Source: Enterobacter huaxiensis (GTDB taxonomy: Bacteria > Pseudomonadota > Gammaproteobacteria > Enterobacterales > Enterobacteriaceae). Taken from it: a DNA stretch of 64,000 nt. The position numbers were made by a program, and so were the translations under genes. The notes beneath the pieces are model-generated. The model was given only the letters and a program-made list of their open reading frames with translations, was not told the origin of the DNA and did not search any database. This document shows, piece by piece, positions 1 to 9,928 of this stretch; position 1 is the first letter of the stretch, and each line of letters opens with the position of its first letter. The stretch lies in contig NZ_CP043342.1 of assembly GCF_003594935.2 (NCBI RefSeq), positions 1,054,001-1,118,000 on the forward strand, read 5' to 3'.

Positions 1-1087
<1,087 letters not shown>

Positions 1088-2539
1088 TTATGCTTGTGCC
1101 GCTTTGGCCTGAACCGGTGCGGTCTGCAGGGCGCGCGCTTTTTCGGCGTCGTCTTCGACCGGAATATCCTCAAAGCCGAGTATCAGGGTCAGAACGAATG
1201 ACAGCACCACCGCCAGCCCCATCACGCCAAACACCCAGACGATGGTCATTGGGTTGGCCGGGTCGAAGAACTGCACGCTGGTGAACAGCCCCGGTGCCGC
1301 CATTGAGTGGCTGGCAAGACCGGCCATGCCCGCTACCGCGCCGCAGATAAAGCCGCTGATCAGGCTCGCAATCAGCGGACGTTTCAGGCGTACCGCCACG
1401 CCGTACAGCGCCGGTTCAGAGATCCCCGCCATGATGGCGGAGGCCGCCGCCGCCAGCGCCGTCTGGCGCAGCTCCGGGTTTTTGGTTTTCCACGCTACCG
1501 CCAGCGATGAGCCGCCGAGCGACAGGTTGGCGCCGATTTCCGACGGCATGACCATCCCCTCTTTGCCCGTTTCGGCAATGGTTTGAATGATAGTCGGCGT
1601 AAACACGCGGTGCATCCCGGTCATCACCAGCAGCGGCCACAGCGCGCCCATAATGGCGACGGAGAGCCAGCCCAGATAGCCGTGAATGGTGTAGACCAGC
1701 GCGGAGATGGCGCTACCGATCCAGATCCCCAGCGGGCCAATCAGCACGATGGCGAGCGGGGCGGCAATCAGCACGATCAGCATCGGCTTGAGGAAGTTTT
1801 TCGTCACCGCCGGGGTGATGCGATCCACCCAGCGCTCGATATACGACAGGCACCAGGTCATCACCAGTGCCGGAATGACGGTATAGGTGTACTTCACCGC
1901 AGTCACCGGGATAAAGGCGAACTCCACGTGCTCGCCCTGCGCGGCTTTCGCCATCAGCTCGATAAAGCTCGGGTGCACCAGCACGCCCGCGATGGCGATC
2001 GCCAGCGACATGTTGGTTTTGAACTTCACCGCCGCCGAGGCCGCCACCATCAGCGGCAGGAAGAAGAACGCGCCGTCGCCGATGACGGTCAGAATGGTGA
2101 GCGTCGGCGCGCCTTTTGGCAGCACGCCGGTCATCTCGAGGATCATCGCCAGCAGCTTGACCATCGAGCCGCCGATAATCGCTGGGATCAGCGGGGACAT
2201 GGTGCCGATCAGCGCGTCGAGGATCCCGGCGCCAATCCGGCGTAATGTCATTTTCTGCGGCCCTTCCGGTACGGCAGGCTGCAGGCTGGTTGGCAGCAGA
2301 CTCACGACTTCGCGGTAGGCCTGAGAGACGGTGTTGCCAACGATCACCTGGCACTGGTTATCGTTGCGCACCACGCCGAGCACGCCGCTGATGCTTTTGA
2401 GGCGCGCGGCGTCGGTGAGGCTTTCGTCCTTCAGAACGAAGCGCAGACGCGTCATGCAGTGGGTGACGGCGACAATGTTCTCTTTGCCGCCCAGCGCGCT
2501 GACAACGTCGTTCGCCAGCGCGGCGTAATTTTTGGCCAT
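1088..2539 (-). CDS. ascF: PTS beta-glucoside transporter EIIBC, AscF
   Basis: Inner-membrane phosphotransferase permease that imports and phosphorylates beta-glucosides for AscB. The 483-residue protein matches the E. coli length (485). The EIIB domain covers about residues 1-80 with phospho-cysteine Cys28 in THCMTRLRF; the EIIC domain (about 105-460) has the HRVFTP and GISEPALYG signatures. No EIIA domain is fused, so EIIA must come from another PTS protein. The open frame continues upstream into the reverse strand of ascG, but the start at 2539 (MAKNYAALAN) is the family start and leaves room for the promoter. First gene of the operon with ascB, divergent from ascG. Confidence 0.95.
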   Translation of the reverse strand: MAKNYAALANDVVSALGGKENIVAVTHCMTRLRFVLKDESLTDAARLKSISGVLGVVRNDNQCQVIVGNTVSQAYREVVSLLPTSLQPAVPEGPQKMTLRRIGAGILDALIGTMSPLIPAIIGGSMVKLLAMILEMTGVLPKGAPTLTILTVIGDGAFFFLPLMVAASAAVKFKTNMSLAIAIAGVLVHPSFIELMAKAAQGEHVEFAFIPVTAVKYTYTVIPALVMTWCLSYIERWVDRITPAVTKNFLKPMLIVLIAAPLAIVLIGPLGIWIGSAISALVYTIHGYLGWLSVAIMGALWPLLVMTGMHRVFTPTIIQTIAETGKEGMVMPSEIGANLSLGGSSLAVAWKTKNPELRQTALAAAASAIMAGISEPALYGVAVRLKRPLIASLISGFICGAVAGMAGLASHSMAAPGLFTSVQFFDPANPMTIVWVFGVMGLAVVLSFVLTLILGFEDIPVEDDAEKARALQTAPVQAKAAQA

Positions 2540-2573
2540 CGGATGTGATCCTGTTATCGTTGTGAGAAATGTA

Positions 2574-2587
2574 GGAAACCGGTTCCA
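2574..2587. promoter_or_regulatory. Probable AscG operator between ascF and ascG
   Basis: GGAAACCGGTTCCA is a near-perfect palindrome of the LacI/GalR type with the central CCGG step, 35 bp upstream of the ascF start. It resembles the AscG binding site of E. coli as I recall it. A second dyad, GTTTC-N7-GAAAC at 2602-2618, lies next to it and is weaker. The 213-bp gap between ascF and ascG holds both divergent promoters, so one operator could serve repression of ascFB and autoregulation. Confidence 0.6.
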
Positions 2588-2752
2588 CATAATCATCATG
2601 AGTTTCTTTGAACGAAACAAGATCGCTTTTTGACCATTTTTTCGTTTCGTGATGAAGATCGCAATGAGGCATTGAAAGCGTGATTTCGCCGCTGCGACAA
2701 TTTTTTTGCAGTGCAGTACACTGCGCCCATCAGTTACAAACGGAATAACAAC

Positions 2753-3766
2753 ATGACCACGATGCTGGAAGTGGCGAAGCGGGCAGGCGTTTCGAAAGCG
2801 ACGGTCTCCAGGGTGCTGTCCGGGAATGGCTACGTCAGCCAGGAGACCAAAGACCGGGTGTTTCAGGCCATCGAAGAGAGCGGCTATCGCCCCAATTTGC
2901 TGGCGCGAAACCTGGCGACCAGGCGTACCCAGACGCTGGGTCTGGTGGTGACCAACACCCTCTATCACGGCGTCTACTTTAGCGAACTGCTGTTCCACGC
3001 CGCGCGGATGACCGAAGAGAAGGGGCGCCAGCTGATCCTTGCGGACGGCAAGCACAGCGCCGAAGAGGAGCGCGAGGCCATTCAGTATCTGCTGGATATG
3101 CGCTGCGATGCGGTGATCATCTATCCGCGCTTTTTGAGCGTGGAGGAGATGGACGAGATCGTCGAGAAGTGCGAGCAGCCGATTATGGTGCTCAACCGCC
3201 GCCTGCGGAAACACAGCAGCCACAGCGTCTGGTCCGATCATAAAGCCTCCAGCCAGGAGGCGGTAGCGCAGCTGATTGCGAAAGGGCACCGGGATATTGC
3301 GTTTATCACCGGCTCGCTCGATTCCCCGACCGGGGTTGAGCGCCTTTCCGGCTACAGGGACGCACTGGCACAGCACGGTATTCCGCTGCGCGAGGGGCTG
3401 GTTGCGCAGGGGAAGTGGAACCCGGCCAGCGGCGCGGCGGCGGTGTCTGAACTGCTCGCTCGCGGCGAACGCTTTACGGCGCTGGTGGCGAGCAACGACG
3501 ACATGGCAATCGGTGCCATAAAGCAGCTCCACGATAGCGGCATCGCCACGCCGCAGGCGGTATCGGTGGTTGGCTTTGACGACGTGGCCATCGCGCCGTA
3601 TACGGTGCCGTCGCTCTCCAGCGTGCGCATTCCGGTGACGGAGATGATCAAAGAGACCATCAGCCGCCTGATCTTCATGCTCGACGGCGGCGATTTTACA
3701 TTTCAGCAAACCTTCTCCGGTGAGCTTGTCCTGCGCGACTCCGTGATTGACGGCCCGCACCGCTGA
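2753..3766 (+). CDS. ascG: LacI-family repressor AscG
   Basis: Transcriptional repressor of the beta-glucoside operon. The 337-residue protein (E. coli 336) begins MTTMLEVAKRAGVSKATVSRVLSG, a LacI helix-turn-helix plus hinge (residues 1-60), followed by a periplasmic-binding-protein-like inducer domain containing LVVTNTLYHG and the conserved VASNDDMAIGA and VVGFDDVAIAPY stretches. An in-frame ATG 14 codons upstream exists, but the start at 2753 fits the family and starts directly at the DNA-binding domain. Transcribed away from ascFB. Inducer is inferred to be a beta-glucoside or its phosphate. Confidence 0.95.
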   Translation: MTTMLEVAKRAGVSKATVSRVLSGNGYVSQETKDRVFQAIEESGYRPNLLARNLATRRTQTLGLVVTNTLYHGVYFSELLFHAARMTEEKGRQLILADGKHSAEEEREAIQYLLDMRCDAVIIYPRFLSVEEMDEIVEKCEQPIMVLNRRLRKHSSHSVWSDHKASSQEAVAQLIAKGHRDIAFITGSLDSPTGVERLSGYRDALAQHGIPLREGLVAQGKWNPASGAAAVSELLARGERFTALVASNDDMAIGAIKQLHDSGIATPQAVSVVGFDDVAIAPYTVPSLSSVRIPVTEMIKETISRLIFMLDGGDFTFQQTFSGELVLRDSVIDGPHR

Positions 3767-3774
3767 CGTCGACA

Positions 3775-3804
3775 GCCGTCATCGTCATAAGTGACGATGA
3801 CGGC
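3775..3804. terminator. Perfect 13-bp hairpin after ascG
   Basis: GCCGTCATCGTCA and its exact reverse complement are separated by the tetraloop TAAG, 8 bp after the ascG stop. There is no immediate T run (only ACCTCTGCCTTTTC follows), so it is a weak intrinsic terminator at best, or an mRNA-stabilising hairpin. It separates ascG from the hydN promoter. Confidence 0.55.
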
Positions 3805-3849
3805 ACCTCTGCCTTTTCTGTAAATCTAATTATTTCAATAGTTTAAAAA

Positions 3850-3866
3850 CTGGCACGGTTTATGAA
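3850..3866 (+). promoter_or_regulatory. Sigma54-type (-24/-12) promoter of hydN-hypF
   Basis: CTGGCACGGTTTATGAA has a perfect -24 block (TGGCACG) with correct spacing to a degraded -12 block (ATGAA instead of TTGCA/T). It ends 35 bp before the hydN start. The hydN-hypF operon of E. coli is known to be transcribed by sigma54 with FhlA in response to formate, so the context supports the call. No clear FhlA site was identified. Confidence 0.65.
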
Positions 3867-3901
3867 TAGCTCCGCGCATGACTGTTATGCTGGAGAAGCA
3901 G

Positions 3902-4447
3902 ATGAACCGTTTTATGATGGCCGATGCCAGTAAGTGTATTGGCTGCCGGACCTGTGAAGTCGCCTGTGTTGTTTCCCATCAGCCGGATCAGGATTGTGCC
4001 TCCCTGACTCCGGACGCTTTCCTGCCGCGTATTCACGTCATTAAGGGCGTGAATATCTCAACCGCCGCGATTTGCCGTCAGTGCGAAGACGCGCCGTGCG
4101 CCAACGTCTGCCCGAACGGGGCAATTAAGCGCGAGAAAGGCTTTGTGCACGTGATGCAGGAGCGCTGCATCGGGTGTAAAACCTGCGTTGTCGCCTGCCC
4201 GTACGGCGCGATGGAGGTGGTGGTACGCCCGGTTGTGCGCAACAGCGGCATGGGGCTGAGCGTGCGCGCAGAGAAAGCCGAAGCCAACAAATGCGACCTC
4301 TGCTACCACCGCGAGGCGGGTCCGGCCTGTATGGAAGCCTGCCCGACGCACGCGCTGGTGTGCGTGGATCGCGACAAGCTCGAACAGATGAGTGCCGAAA
4401 AGCGTCGACGTGCGGCATTCGACACCTCGTCGTCACTGCTGTTTTAA
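3902..4447 (+). CDS. hydN: Ferredoxin-like electron transport protein HydN
   Basis: Small iron-sulfur protein linked to formate dehydrogenase H and hydrogenase 3 function. The 181-residue sequence carries four ferredoxin-type cysteine clusters, including CIGCRTCEVAC, CRQCEDAPCANVCPNGA, CIGCKTCVVACPYGA and CDLCYHREAGPACMEACP, enough for four [4Fe-4S] centres. The start at 3902 (MNRFMMADASKC) is preferred over one 8 codons upstream because it matches E. coli and has GGAG 6 bases before it. The C-terminus (FDTSSSLLF) is a little longer than in E. coli. First gene of an operon with hypF and a nickel permease. Confidence 0.95.
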   Translation: MNRFMMADASKCIGCRTCEVACVVSHQPDQDCASLTPDAFLPRIHVIKGVNISTAAICRQCEDAPCANVCPNGAIKREKGFVHVMQERCIGCKTCVVACPYGAMEVVVRPVVRNSGMGLSVRAEKAEANKCDLCYHREAGPACMEACPTHALVCVDRDKLEQMSAEKRRRAAFDTSSSLLF

Positions 4448-4453
4448 CCTGCG

Positions 4454-6670
4454 ATGAGCGGTAACGGCGTACAGCTGCGGGTGCGCGGCAAGGTGCAGGG
4501 CGTGGGGTTTCGGCCCTTCGTCTGGCAGCTTGCGCGCCAGCTTGAGCTAACGGGCGATGTCTGCAACGACGGAGAGGGCGTGCTGGTGCGCCTCGCGGGT
4601 AATGGGGGGGCCTTTACCGCGAGGCTGCATCAGGAGTGCCCGCCGCTGGCGCGCATTGATCGCGTTGAAACGCAGCCGTTCACCTGGGCGCAAGTGCCGG
4701 ACGCGTTCGTTATCCGCCACAGCGCGGGCGGGGCGATGGACACCCAGATAGTGCCGGATGCCGCCACCTGTCCGGCGTGTCTGTCTGAAATGCGCGACCC
4801 CCGCGAGCGCCGCTATCGCTACCCGTTTATCAACTGCACCCACTGCGGCCCGCGGTTTACCATTATTCGCGCCATGCCCTATGACCGTCCGGCCACGTCG
4901 ATGGCCGCATTTCCCCTCTGCGTGCCGTGCGAGACGGAATACCGTAACCCGGCTGACCGACGCTTTCACGCCCAGCCGGTGGCCTGCCCGGACTGCGGGC
5001 CAGCGCTGGAGTGGCGTGCGGGCGACACCCTGAGCACCCGAGACGCTGCGCTGCAGGCGGCGGTGGCGATGCTGAAAAACGGCGGCATCGTTGCGGTCAA
5101 AGGGCTGGGCGGTTTTCATCTCGTCTGTGATGCGCAAAACCCACAGGCGATACTGAAACTGCGATCACGCAAGCAGCGCCCGACGAAGCCGCTGGCGGTG
5201 ATGATCCCGGATGCGGACGGCCTGCCGGCGTCTATCCAGACGCTGTTACGCTCCTCCGCTGCGCCGATTGTGCTGACGCCAAAAGCCTCTCTTTCCGCGT
5301 TCCCCGAGGAGATTGCGCCGGGACTGAACGCGATCGGGGTGATGCTTCCCGCGAACCCGCTGCAGCATCTTCTGATGATGGATTCCCGGCGACCGCTGGT
5401 AATGACCTCCGGCAACCTTAGCGGCAGGCCGCCGGCCATCAGCAACGAGCAGGCGATGGATGAGCTCAGCGACATCGCGGACGGCTTCCTGCTGCACAAC
5501 CGCGACATTCTGCAGCGAATGGATGATTCGGTGATGGATCGGGACGGCGCGATGCTGCGCCGCGCGCGCGGTTTTGTGCCGGATGCCATCATGCTGCCTG
5601 CGGGTTTCGAGAATATACCCGCCATGCTATGCACCGGCGCGGAGATGAAAAACACCTTCTGCCTGGTGCGTGGCAACCAGGCGGTGCTGAGCCAGCATTT
5701 TGGCGACCTCGGCGACGAGGGGGTCGAAGCGCAGTGGCGCGGCGCGCTCTCGACGATGCAGGACATCTACGCCTTCCTGCCCGAGAAGGTGGTGTGCGAC
5801 GCCCATCCTGGGTATCGCGCGCGCCGGTGGGCGCAGGCGCAGGCGCTGCCGGTCGAAACCGTGCTGCACCATCACGCTCACGCCGCGGCGTGCCTGGCGG
5901 AAAACGGCTGGCCGCGCGGCGGGGGCGACGTCATCGCGCTGACGCTGGACGGAATTGGCATGGGGGAAAGCGGCGCGCTGTGGGGCGGGGAGTGTCTGCG
6001 GGTCAACTACCTTGAGTGCGAGCGCCTGGGCGGGCTGCCTGCCGTTGCGCTGCCCGGTGGCGACCTGGCGGCGCGGCAGCCGTGGCGAAATTTGCTCGCC
6101 CACTGCCTGGCGTTTGTCCCTGACTGGCAGCGCTGCCCGGAAACAGGCGGCGTGCAATCACAAAACTGGCCGCTGCTGGCGACGGCGATTCAGCGCGGTG
6201 TTAATGCGCCGCTGGCCTCGTCGTGCGGCCGGCTGTTTGATGCGGTCGCCTGCGCGCTGGGCATCGACGCGCAGCGCTACGAAGGCGAAGCGGCGTGCAG
6301 GCTGGAAGCGCTGGCCTCGCGGTGCGCGGGCGTCGACCATCCGGTGACGCTGGACGCGGATAACCTCGCGCTTTTCTGGCAGCAGTGGCTGGCCTGGCAG
6401 GCAGAGCCCTGCGAGCGCGCGTGGGCGTTTCACGATGCGCTGGCAAAAGGGCTGGCGGAGCTCGCCGCGTCCCATGCCCGACGCTTGTCGCTGTCGACAA
6501 TCTGCTTCAGCGGCGGCGTAGTACACAACCGCCTGCTGCGCGCGCGCCTGCGCGAGTATTTGGCGGATTTTACCCTCCTTTTTCCCCATCATCTGCCCGC
6601 AGGTGACGGGGCGATCTCCTTCGGGCAGGCGGTGGTTGCCGCTGCCCGGTCATGTTCACAAGGGATTTAA
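4454..6670 (+). CDS. hypF: [NiFe]-hydrogenase maturation carbamoyltransferase HypF
   Basis: Makes the cyanide ligands of the [NiFe] centre: carbamoyl phosphate is turned into carbamoyl-AMP and the carbamoyl group passed to the C-terminal cysteine of HypE. 738 residues (E. coli 750). Domains in order: acylphosphatase (1-90, [15 protein letters not shown]), two zinc fingers (about 105-185; C-x2-C-x18-C-x2-C twice), YrdC/Sua5-like domain (about 200-385, [11 protein letters not shown]), and a Kae1-like transferase domain with the HHHAHAAA metal motif near residue 475. It starts 6 bp after hydN and is followed by a nickel transporter, so nickel supply and ligand synthesis are co-transcribed. Confidence 0.96.
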   Translation: MSGNGVQLRVRGKVQGVGFRPFVWQLARQLELTGDVCNDGEGVLVRLAGNGGAFTARLHQECPPLARIDRVETQPFTWAQVPDAFVIRHSAGGAMDTQIVPDAATCPACLSEMRDPRERRYRYPFINCTHCGPRFTIIRAMPYDRPATSMAAFPLCVPCETEYRNPADRRFHAQPVACPDCGPALEWRAGDTLSTRDAALQAAVAMLKNGGIVAVKGLGGFHLVCDAQNPQAILKLRSRKQRPTKPLAVMIPDADGLPASIQTLLRSSAAPIVLTPKASLSAFPEEIAPGLNAIGVMLPANPLQHLLMMDSRRPLVMTSGNLSGRPPAISNEQAMDELSDIADGFLLHNRDILQRMDDSVMDRDGAMLRRARGFVPDAIMLPAGFENIPAMLCTGAEMKNTFCLVRGNQAVLSQHFGDLGDEGVEAQWRGALSTMQDIYAFLPEKVVCDAHPGYRARRWAQAQALPVETVLHHHAHAAACLAENGWPRGGGDVIALTLDGIGMGESGALWGGECLRVNYLECERLGGLPAVALPGGDLAARQPWRNLLAHCLAFVPDWQRCPETGGVQSQNWPLLATAIQRGVNAPLASSCGRLFDAVACALGIDAQRYEGEAACRLEALASRCAGVDHPVTLDADNLALFWQQWLAWQAEPCERAWAFHDALAKGLAELAASHARRLSLSTICFSGGVVHNRLLRARLREYLADFTLLFPHHLPAGDGAISFGQAVVAAARSCSQGI

Positions 6671-6671
6671 A

Positions 6672-7694
6672 ATGTTACGACTCTTACGCAATGAACCTCG
6701 CGCAGCGCTCCTGCTGCTGGGACTGGTAATGGCTAATCTGCTCGCCTGGGGATGGGCGTGGCGCACGTTCAGCGGCAGCACGGCGCTGATGGCGGCGAGC
6801 CTGCTGGCGTGGTGCTACGGGCTGCGCCATGCGGTAGATGCGGACCACATCGCCGCGATTGATACCGTTACGCGTAAGATGATGCAGCAGGGCAAACGCC
6901 CGTCCGGCGTGGGGGCGTGGTTCTCGCTGGGGCACTCCACCATCGTGGTGCTGGCCTCCATCGCCATCGCCGCTACCGCGACGGCGTTTCAGAAAAACAT
7001 GGCATGGTTCCACGAAACGGGCAGCCTGATTGGCACCGCCGTTTCCGCCACCTTCCTGCTGGCGATGGCGCTGGTGAACATGGTGATCCTGCGCGGCGTC
7101 TGGCGCAGTTTTCAGGCGCTGAAACACGGCAGGCCTGTGCAGGGCGACATCACGCTCCCTGCCCAGGGCGGCGTCATGAACTGGCTGTTTGGCAAAACCT
7201 TCCGCCTGGTGAATAAAAGCTGGCAGATGTACCTGGTCGGCTTCCTGTTCGGGCTGGGGTTCGATACCGCCACGGAAATTGGCGTGCTCGGGATCTCTGC
7301 CGCCAGCGCCTCCAGCGGGATGTCGGTATGGGCAATCATGATCTTCCCGGCGCTCTTTGCCAGCGGGATGGCGCTGGTGGATACCCTCGATAATCTGCTG
7401 ATGGTGGGCGCCTACGGCTGGGCTTTCAATAAACCGCAGCGCAAGCTCTACTACAACATGACCATCACCGGGACCTCCGTGGTGGTGGCGCTGTTTATCG
7501 GCGGGCTCGAAGCGCTGGGCCTGCTGATGGATAAATTCTCCCTCAGCGGCGGCGTCTGGGATCTGATCGGCGCGGTCAATGACAACCTGGGCAACGCCGG
7601 ATTCGTGGTGGTCGGGCTGTTCGTTGCCTGCTGGCTGGTCTCTATGGTCAACTACCGCTGGCGCGGCTACGACGCGCTGGTCGTGCGTTCCTGA
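6672..7694 (+). CDS. NiCoT-family nickel/cobalt permease (HoxN/NixA type)
   Basis: Inner-membrane high-affinity nickel (or cobalt) importer of the NiCoT family. 340 residues with about eight hydrophobic segments. Signatures seen: RHAVDADHIAAIDTVTRK (the His/Asp transport motif of helix II), LGHSTIVV, FGLGFDTATEIGVL and GMALVDTLDNLLM. The start at 6672 lies 1 bp after the hypF stop, so it belongs to the hydN-hypF operon; an in-frame ATG inside hypF would add 23 unlikely residues. E. coli K-12 has no gene here. Nickel rather than cobalt is inferred from the hydrogenase neighbours. Its last 28 bp overlap the end of the opposite gene. Confidence 0.92.
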   Translation: MLRLLRNEPRAALLLLGLVMANLLAWGWAWRTFSGSTALMAASLLAWCYGLRHAVDADHIAAIDTVTRKMMQQGKRPSGVGAWFSLGHSTIVVLASIAIAATATAFQKNMAWFHETGSLIGTAVSATFLLAMALVNMVILRGVWRSFQALKHGRPVQGDITLPAQGGVMNWLFGKTFRLVNKSWQMYLVGFLFGLGFDTATEIGVLGISAASASSGMSVWAIMIFPALFASGMALVDTLDNLLMVGAYGWAFNKPQRKLYYNMTITGTSVVVALFIGGLEALGLLMDKFSLSGGVWDLIGAVNDNLGNAGFVVVGLFVACWLVSMVNYRWRGYDALVVRS

Positions 7695-9331
7695 GCGGGC
7701 GGCAGCCAGGCGCGGGTGAAATCAAGCCAGCCGCTGGCCGTCAGCACGATCCCCTGTACGTTTTCAAGGGTGTTGATGCGATAGCGATAGTGGAACAGCG
7801 GCGTGCAGGCGCCGCTTTCCAGCAGACGTTGAAAGAAGGCGGGAAGGCGTGTTCTCAGCGTTTCCTCGCTTTCGCAGTAGGCCATCAGCGTCTGCTTTGC
7901 TTTTTGCCAGGCGGTCTGCCCCAGCGCGGTGGCCCAGGCGGGCTCTTCGGTAAACCACTCTGCCAGCGCAAACTCCGGCACCTCACCTGCCAGATAGTCC
8001 CCCAGTAAAATATCCCCCTGCGCCAGCGCGTCGGGCGCGTGCCACTCTTCACGGTCTTTCCAGCGGACAGCGACGTCGCAGCCGCGCTTTTTCAGGCGCG
8101 TTTGCAGCATGCTGGCCAAATCGCTCAGCCCCGGCGTGTCATAACAGACAAGCGAAAGGGTGGCTGGCAGCGTCACTTCGCACGCATCGGGAAAGGCGGG
8201 CGTCGCGATGCCGGGCAGAATTTCCGTGCGGGTATCGACATCCTCCCGACGGAGGTGCTGTTGATTAATATGCTGAATTTCCTGACGCAGCCAGGCGGCC
8301 AGCGGCTGCGGCAGCCCGGCGTTCAGCATCAGCCAGGCAAACCCGCCGCTGGTGGAGGTGACGGACTCCCGGGCATTTTCACCTTTGCCCACGGTGATCC
8401 ACGCGGGTTTTTCCGCCTCGCTACGGGTTCGCCAGAACTCTATCGCCTGCAGCAGCGGGTGCGCCGCAAAGTACCACGGCTGACGCTCAAGGCGCAGGTA
8501 GTGCGAGTGGTGATGGGCAATAGCAAAGGGGCCCGCGCCGATAGTCGGCTGCTGCGGATGCGGCAGGCGACAGGCGTGATGCGCGAGACGGTGCGCCAGC
8601 ATGGCATCGGGCGCGTTAAGCGCGATCTCCAGACACCAGGGGGCGACAAGCGACACCGTTTGAACGTGCGCCAGCCCCGCGCCGCGCGCCGGATCGGCCA
8701 GCATCTGCTCAATTGCGCTGAGAATATCTTCATCGCTGATGGCCTGCCCGTTATGCCAGTGCGCCCCGCTGCGCAGGTAAAAGCGCCAGGTGAGCCTATC
8801 TTCGCTGGCTTCCCAGTGGTGGGCTAAATCGGGCTCGGGCTGCGGATGGCCGGGCGTATAGCGCGTCAGCCCCGCGTGAACCGCGCAGATAATATGCTGT
8901 TCCGCGCGTCGACGGTGAAGGGCGGGGTGCAGCGAGGAAAGCGGGCGATACCACGGAATGCGCAGCGTCGGCTGGTGCTTAAGCCATTTGCCGCCTAAAA
9001 ACGGGGTGATGATATGATGCAGGCTCGCCGGATCGCCGTCGGCCAGCTGCAGCGCGCTCTGATAATCCCCCTTCTCCAGGCAGGCGTGCATCAGCGGTAT
9101 GCTCAGCTCGCTGGTGGTAGCAAGGCAGTGCAGCGTAGCACGGTGTCCGCGCCCCGGCTGCGCGCGCCAGGTTAACCACCCGCTCTGCGCAAGCTGGCGT
9201 AGAAGCGTGCGGGCATGACGTTCGCTGCACAGCGCAACCTCGGCGACTTCCGCAATGGTCGTCGGCCTGGGCTCGGATCCGTAGTGCTGATAAAGCCGTT
9301 GATACTGACGGATTTTCTGAAGCTGGCGCAT
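7667..9331 (-). CDS. SgrR/YbaE-family regulator (wHTH plus solute-binding domain)
   Basis: 554 residues. The N-terminal ~110 residues form a winged helix domain (VALCSERHARTLLRQLAQSGWL) typical of SgrR/YbaE, followed by an SBP_bac_5 periplasmic-binding-like domain (about 160-450; PDLAHHWEASEDRLTWRFYLR, AHWHNGQAISDED). There is no signal peptide, so the binding domain should act as a cytoplasmic ligand sensor. The N-terminus (QYQRLYQ) resembles E. coli YbaE more than SgrR, as I recall it. It is absent from this position in K-12. Its 3' end overlaps the nickel permease gene tail-to-tail by 28 bp. Ligand and targets unknown. Confidence 0.85.
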   Translation of the reverse strand: MRQLQKIRQYQRLYQHYGSEPRPTTIAEVAEVALCSERHARTLLRQLAQSGWLTWRAQPGRGHRATLHCLATTSELSIPLMHACLEKGDYQSALQLADGDPASLHHIITPFLGGKWLKHQPTLRIPWYRPLSSLHPALHRRRAEQHIICAVHAGLTRYTPGHPQPEPDLAHHWEASEDRLTWRFYLRSGAHWHNGQAISDEDILSAIEQMLADPARGAGLAHVQTVSLVAPWCLEIALNAPDAMLAHRLAHHACRLPHPQQPTIGAGPFAIAHHHSHYLRLERQPWYFAAHPLLQAIEFWRTRSEAEKPAWITVGKGENARESVTSTSGGFAWLMLNAGLPQPLAAWLRQEIQHINQQHLRREDVDTRTEILPGIATPAFPDACEVTLPATLSLVCYDTPGLSDLASMLQTRLKKRGCDVAVRWKDREEWHAPDALAQGDILLGDYLAGEVPEFALAEWFTEEPAWATALGQTAWQKAKQTLMAYCESEETLRTRLPAFFQRLLESGACTPLFHYRYRINTLENVQGIVLTASGWLDFTRAWLPPAQERTTSAS

Positions 9332-9420
9332 AGCGGCATACCGGTAAAAAAGGGATGCTGAGAGTGTAGGATTTTTTTGCGGAAGAAAAAGTGCTGGTTT
9401 ACGTAAAGTGTTCCGGTTTT

Positions 9421-9489
9421 GCCCGGCGGCGCTGCGCTTGCGCGGGCCTACGGGCTTTGTAGGCTGGGTAAGCGTAGCGCCACACGGCG
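9421..9489. repeat. REP-like palindromic element
   Basis: GC-rich segment containing GTAGGCTGGGTAAGCGTAGCG followed by CCACACGGCG, an imperfect copy of the enterobacterial REP palindrome, preceded by a CGGCGCTGCGCTTGCGCGGGCC stretch. It sits between two leftward genes. Confidence 0.6.
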
Positions 9490-9490
9490 A

Positions 9491-9649
9491 TTATCGCTCA
9501 TGTTTACTGACCGGCATCATCAGCTCACGCAGGCGCTCAATGCGCGCCTCCGGGCTCAAATAAAGCCAGCGAAATAAAATATGTTCAGCAGGCTTCGCTT
9601 CTTTGAAATAACGAGAAAGATAATTGAGTTCTTTATTAAAAGTCGCCAT
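9491..9649 (-). CDS. Small hypothetical protein, 52 residues
   Basis: Not recognised. Sequence begins MATFNKELNYLSRYFKEAKP and contains HILFRWLYLSPEARIERLREL; it is basic, helical and has no membrane segment or signal. The start at 9649 has a near-ideal ribosome site (GGAGG, 6 bases spacing), which is the main support for a real gene. An upstream in-frame ATG (9697) has no such site. Upstream (9650-9817) is AT-rich promoter-like sequence. The next leftward gene is the SgrR/YbaE-type regulator, 160 bp away across a REP element. Confidence 0.6.
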   Translation of the reverse strand: MATFNKELNYLSRYFKEAKPAEHILFRWLYLSPEARIERLRELMMPVSKHER

Positions 9650-9817
9650 GATTTGCCTCCGGCTGATTAATTCCCTTTCAGGGTAAGCCGGGTGCAAATA
9701 ATAAAACAGGGTGATGTTTTTAAGCTGTTCCGCATTTATATATTGATGGAAATAATAAATAAAGGATTGATAGCGATGATTTATCTAATTTGTATTTATC
9801 TCATGAATAGGGCGCGC

Positions 9818-9845
9818 AAAAAAAAAAGCCCCGGGACATCGGGGC
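9818..9845 (-). terminator. Intrinsic terminator of norVW
   Basis: Read leftward: stem GCCCCG / CGGGGC with a six-base loop, followed by ten Ts (the A run at 9818-9827). It stands about 80 bp after the norW stop. Confidence 0.85.
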
Positions 9846-9889
9846 GGCGAACAATAAAATCCAAAGGTTAAGTAAGCGTGGCCGTGCTG

Positions 9890-9920
9890 TAGGCCGGGTA
9901 AGCGAAGCGCCACCCGGCAA
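9890..9920. repeat. REP element downstream of norW
   Basis: TAGGCCGGGTAAGCGAAGCG followed by CCACCCGGCAA is a canonical enterobacterial REP palindrome. It lies between the norW stop and its terminator and probably protects the norVW mRNA end. Confidence 0.75.
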
Positions 9921-9928
9921 AGCGAGGG

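Noticed and set aside
2540..3760. ascF frame extended by about 400 codons upstream on the minus strand
   Set aside because: The extension is the complement of ascG with no similarity to PTS proteins. The family start at 2539 and the divergent promoter explain the locus.
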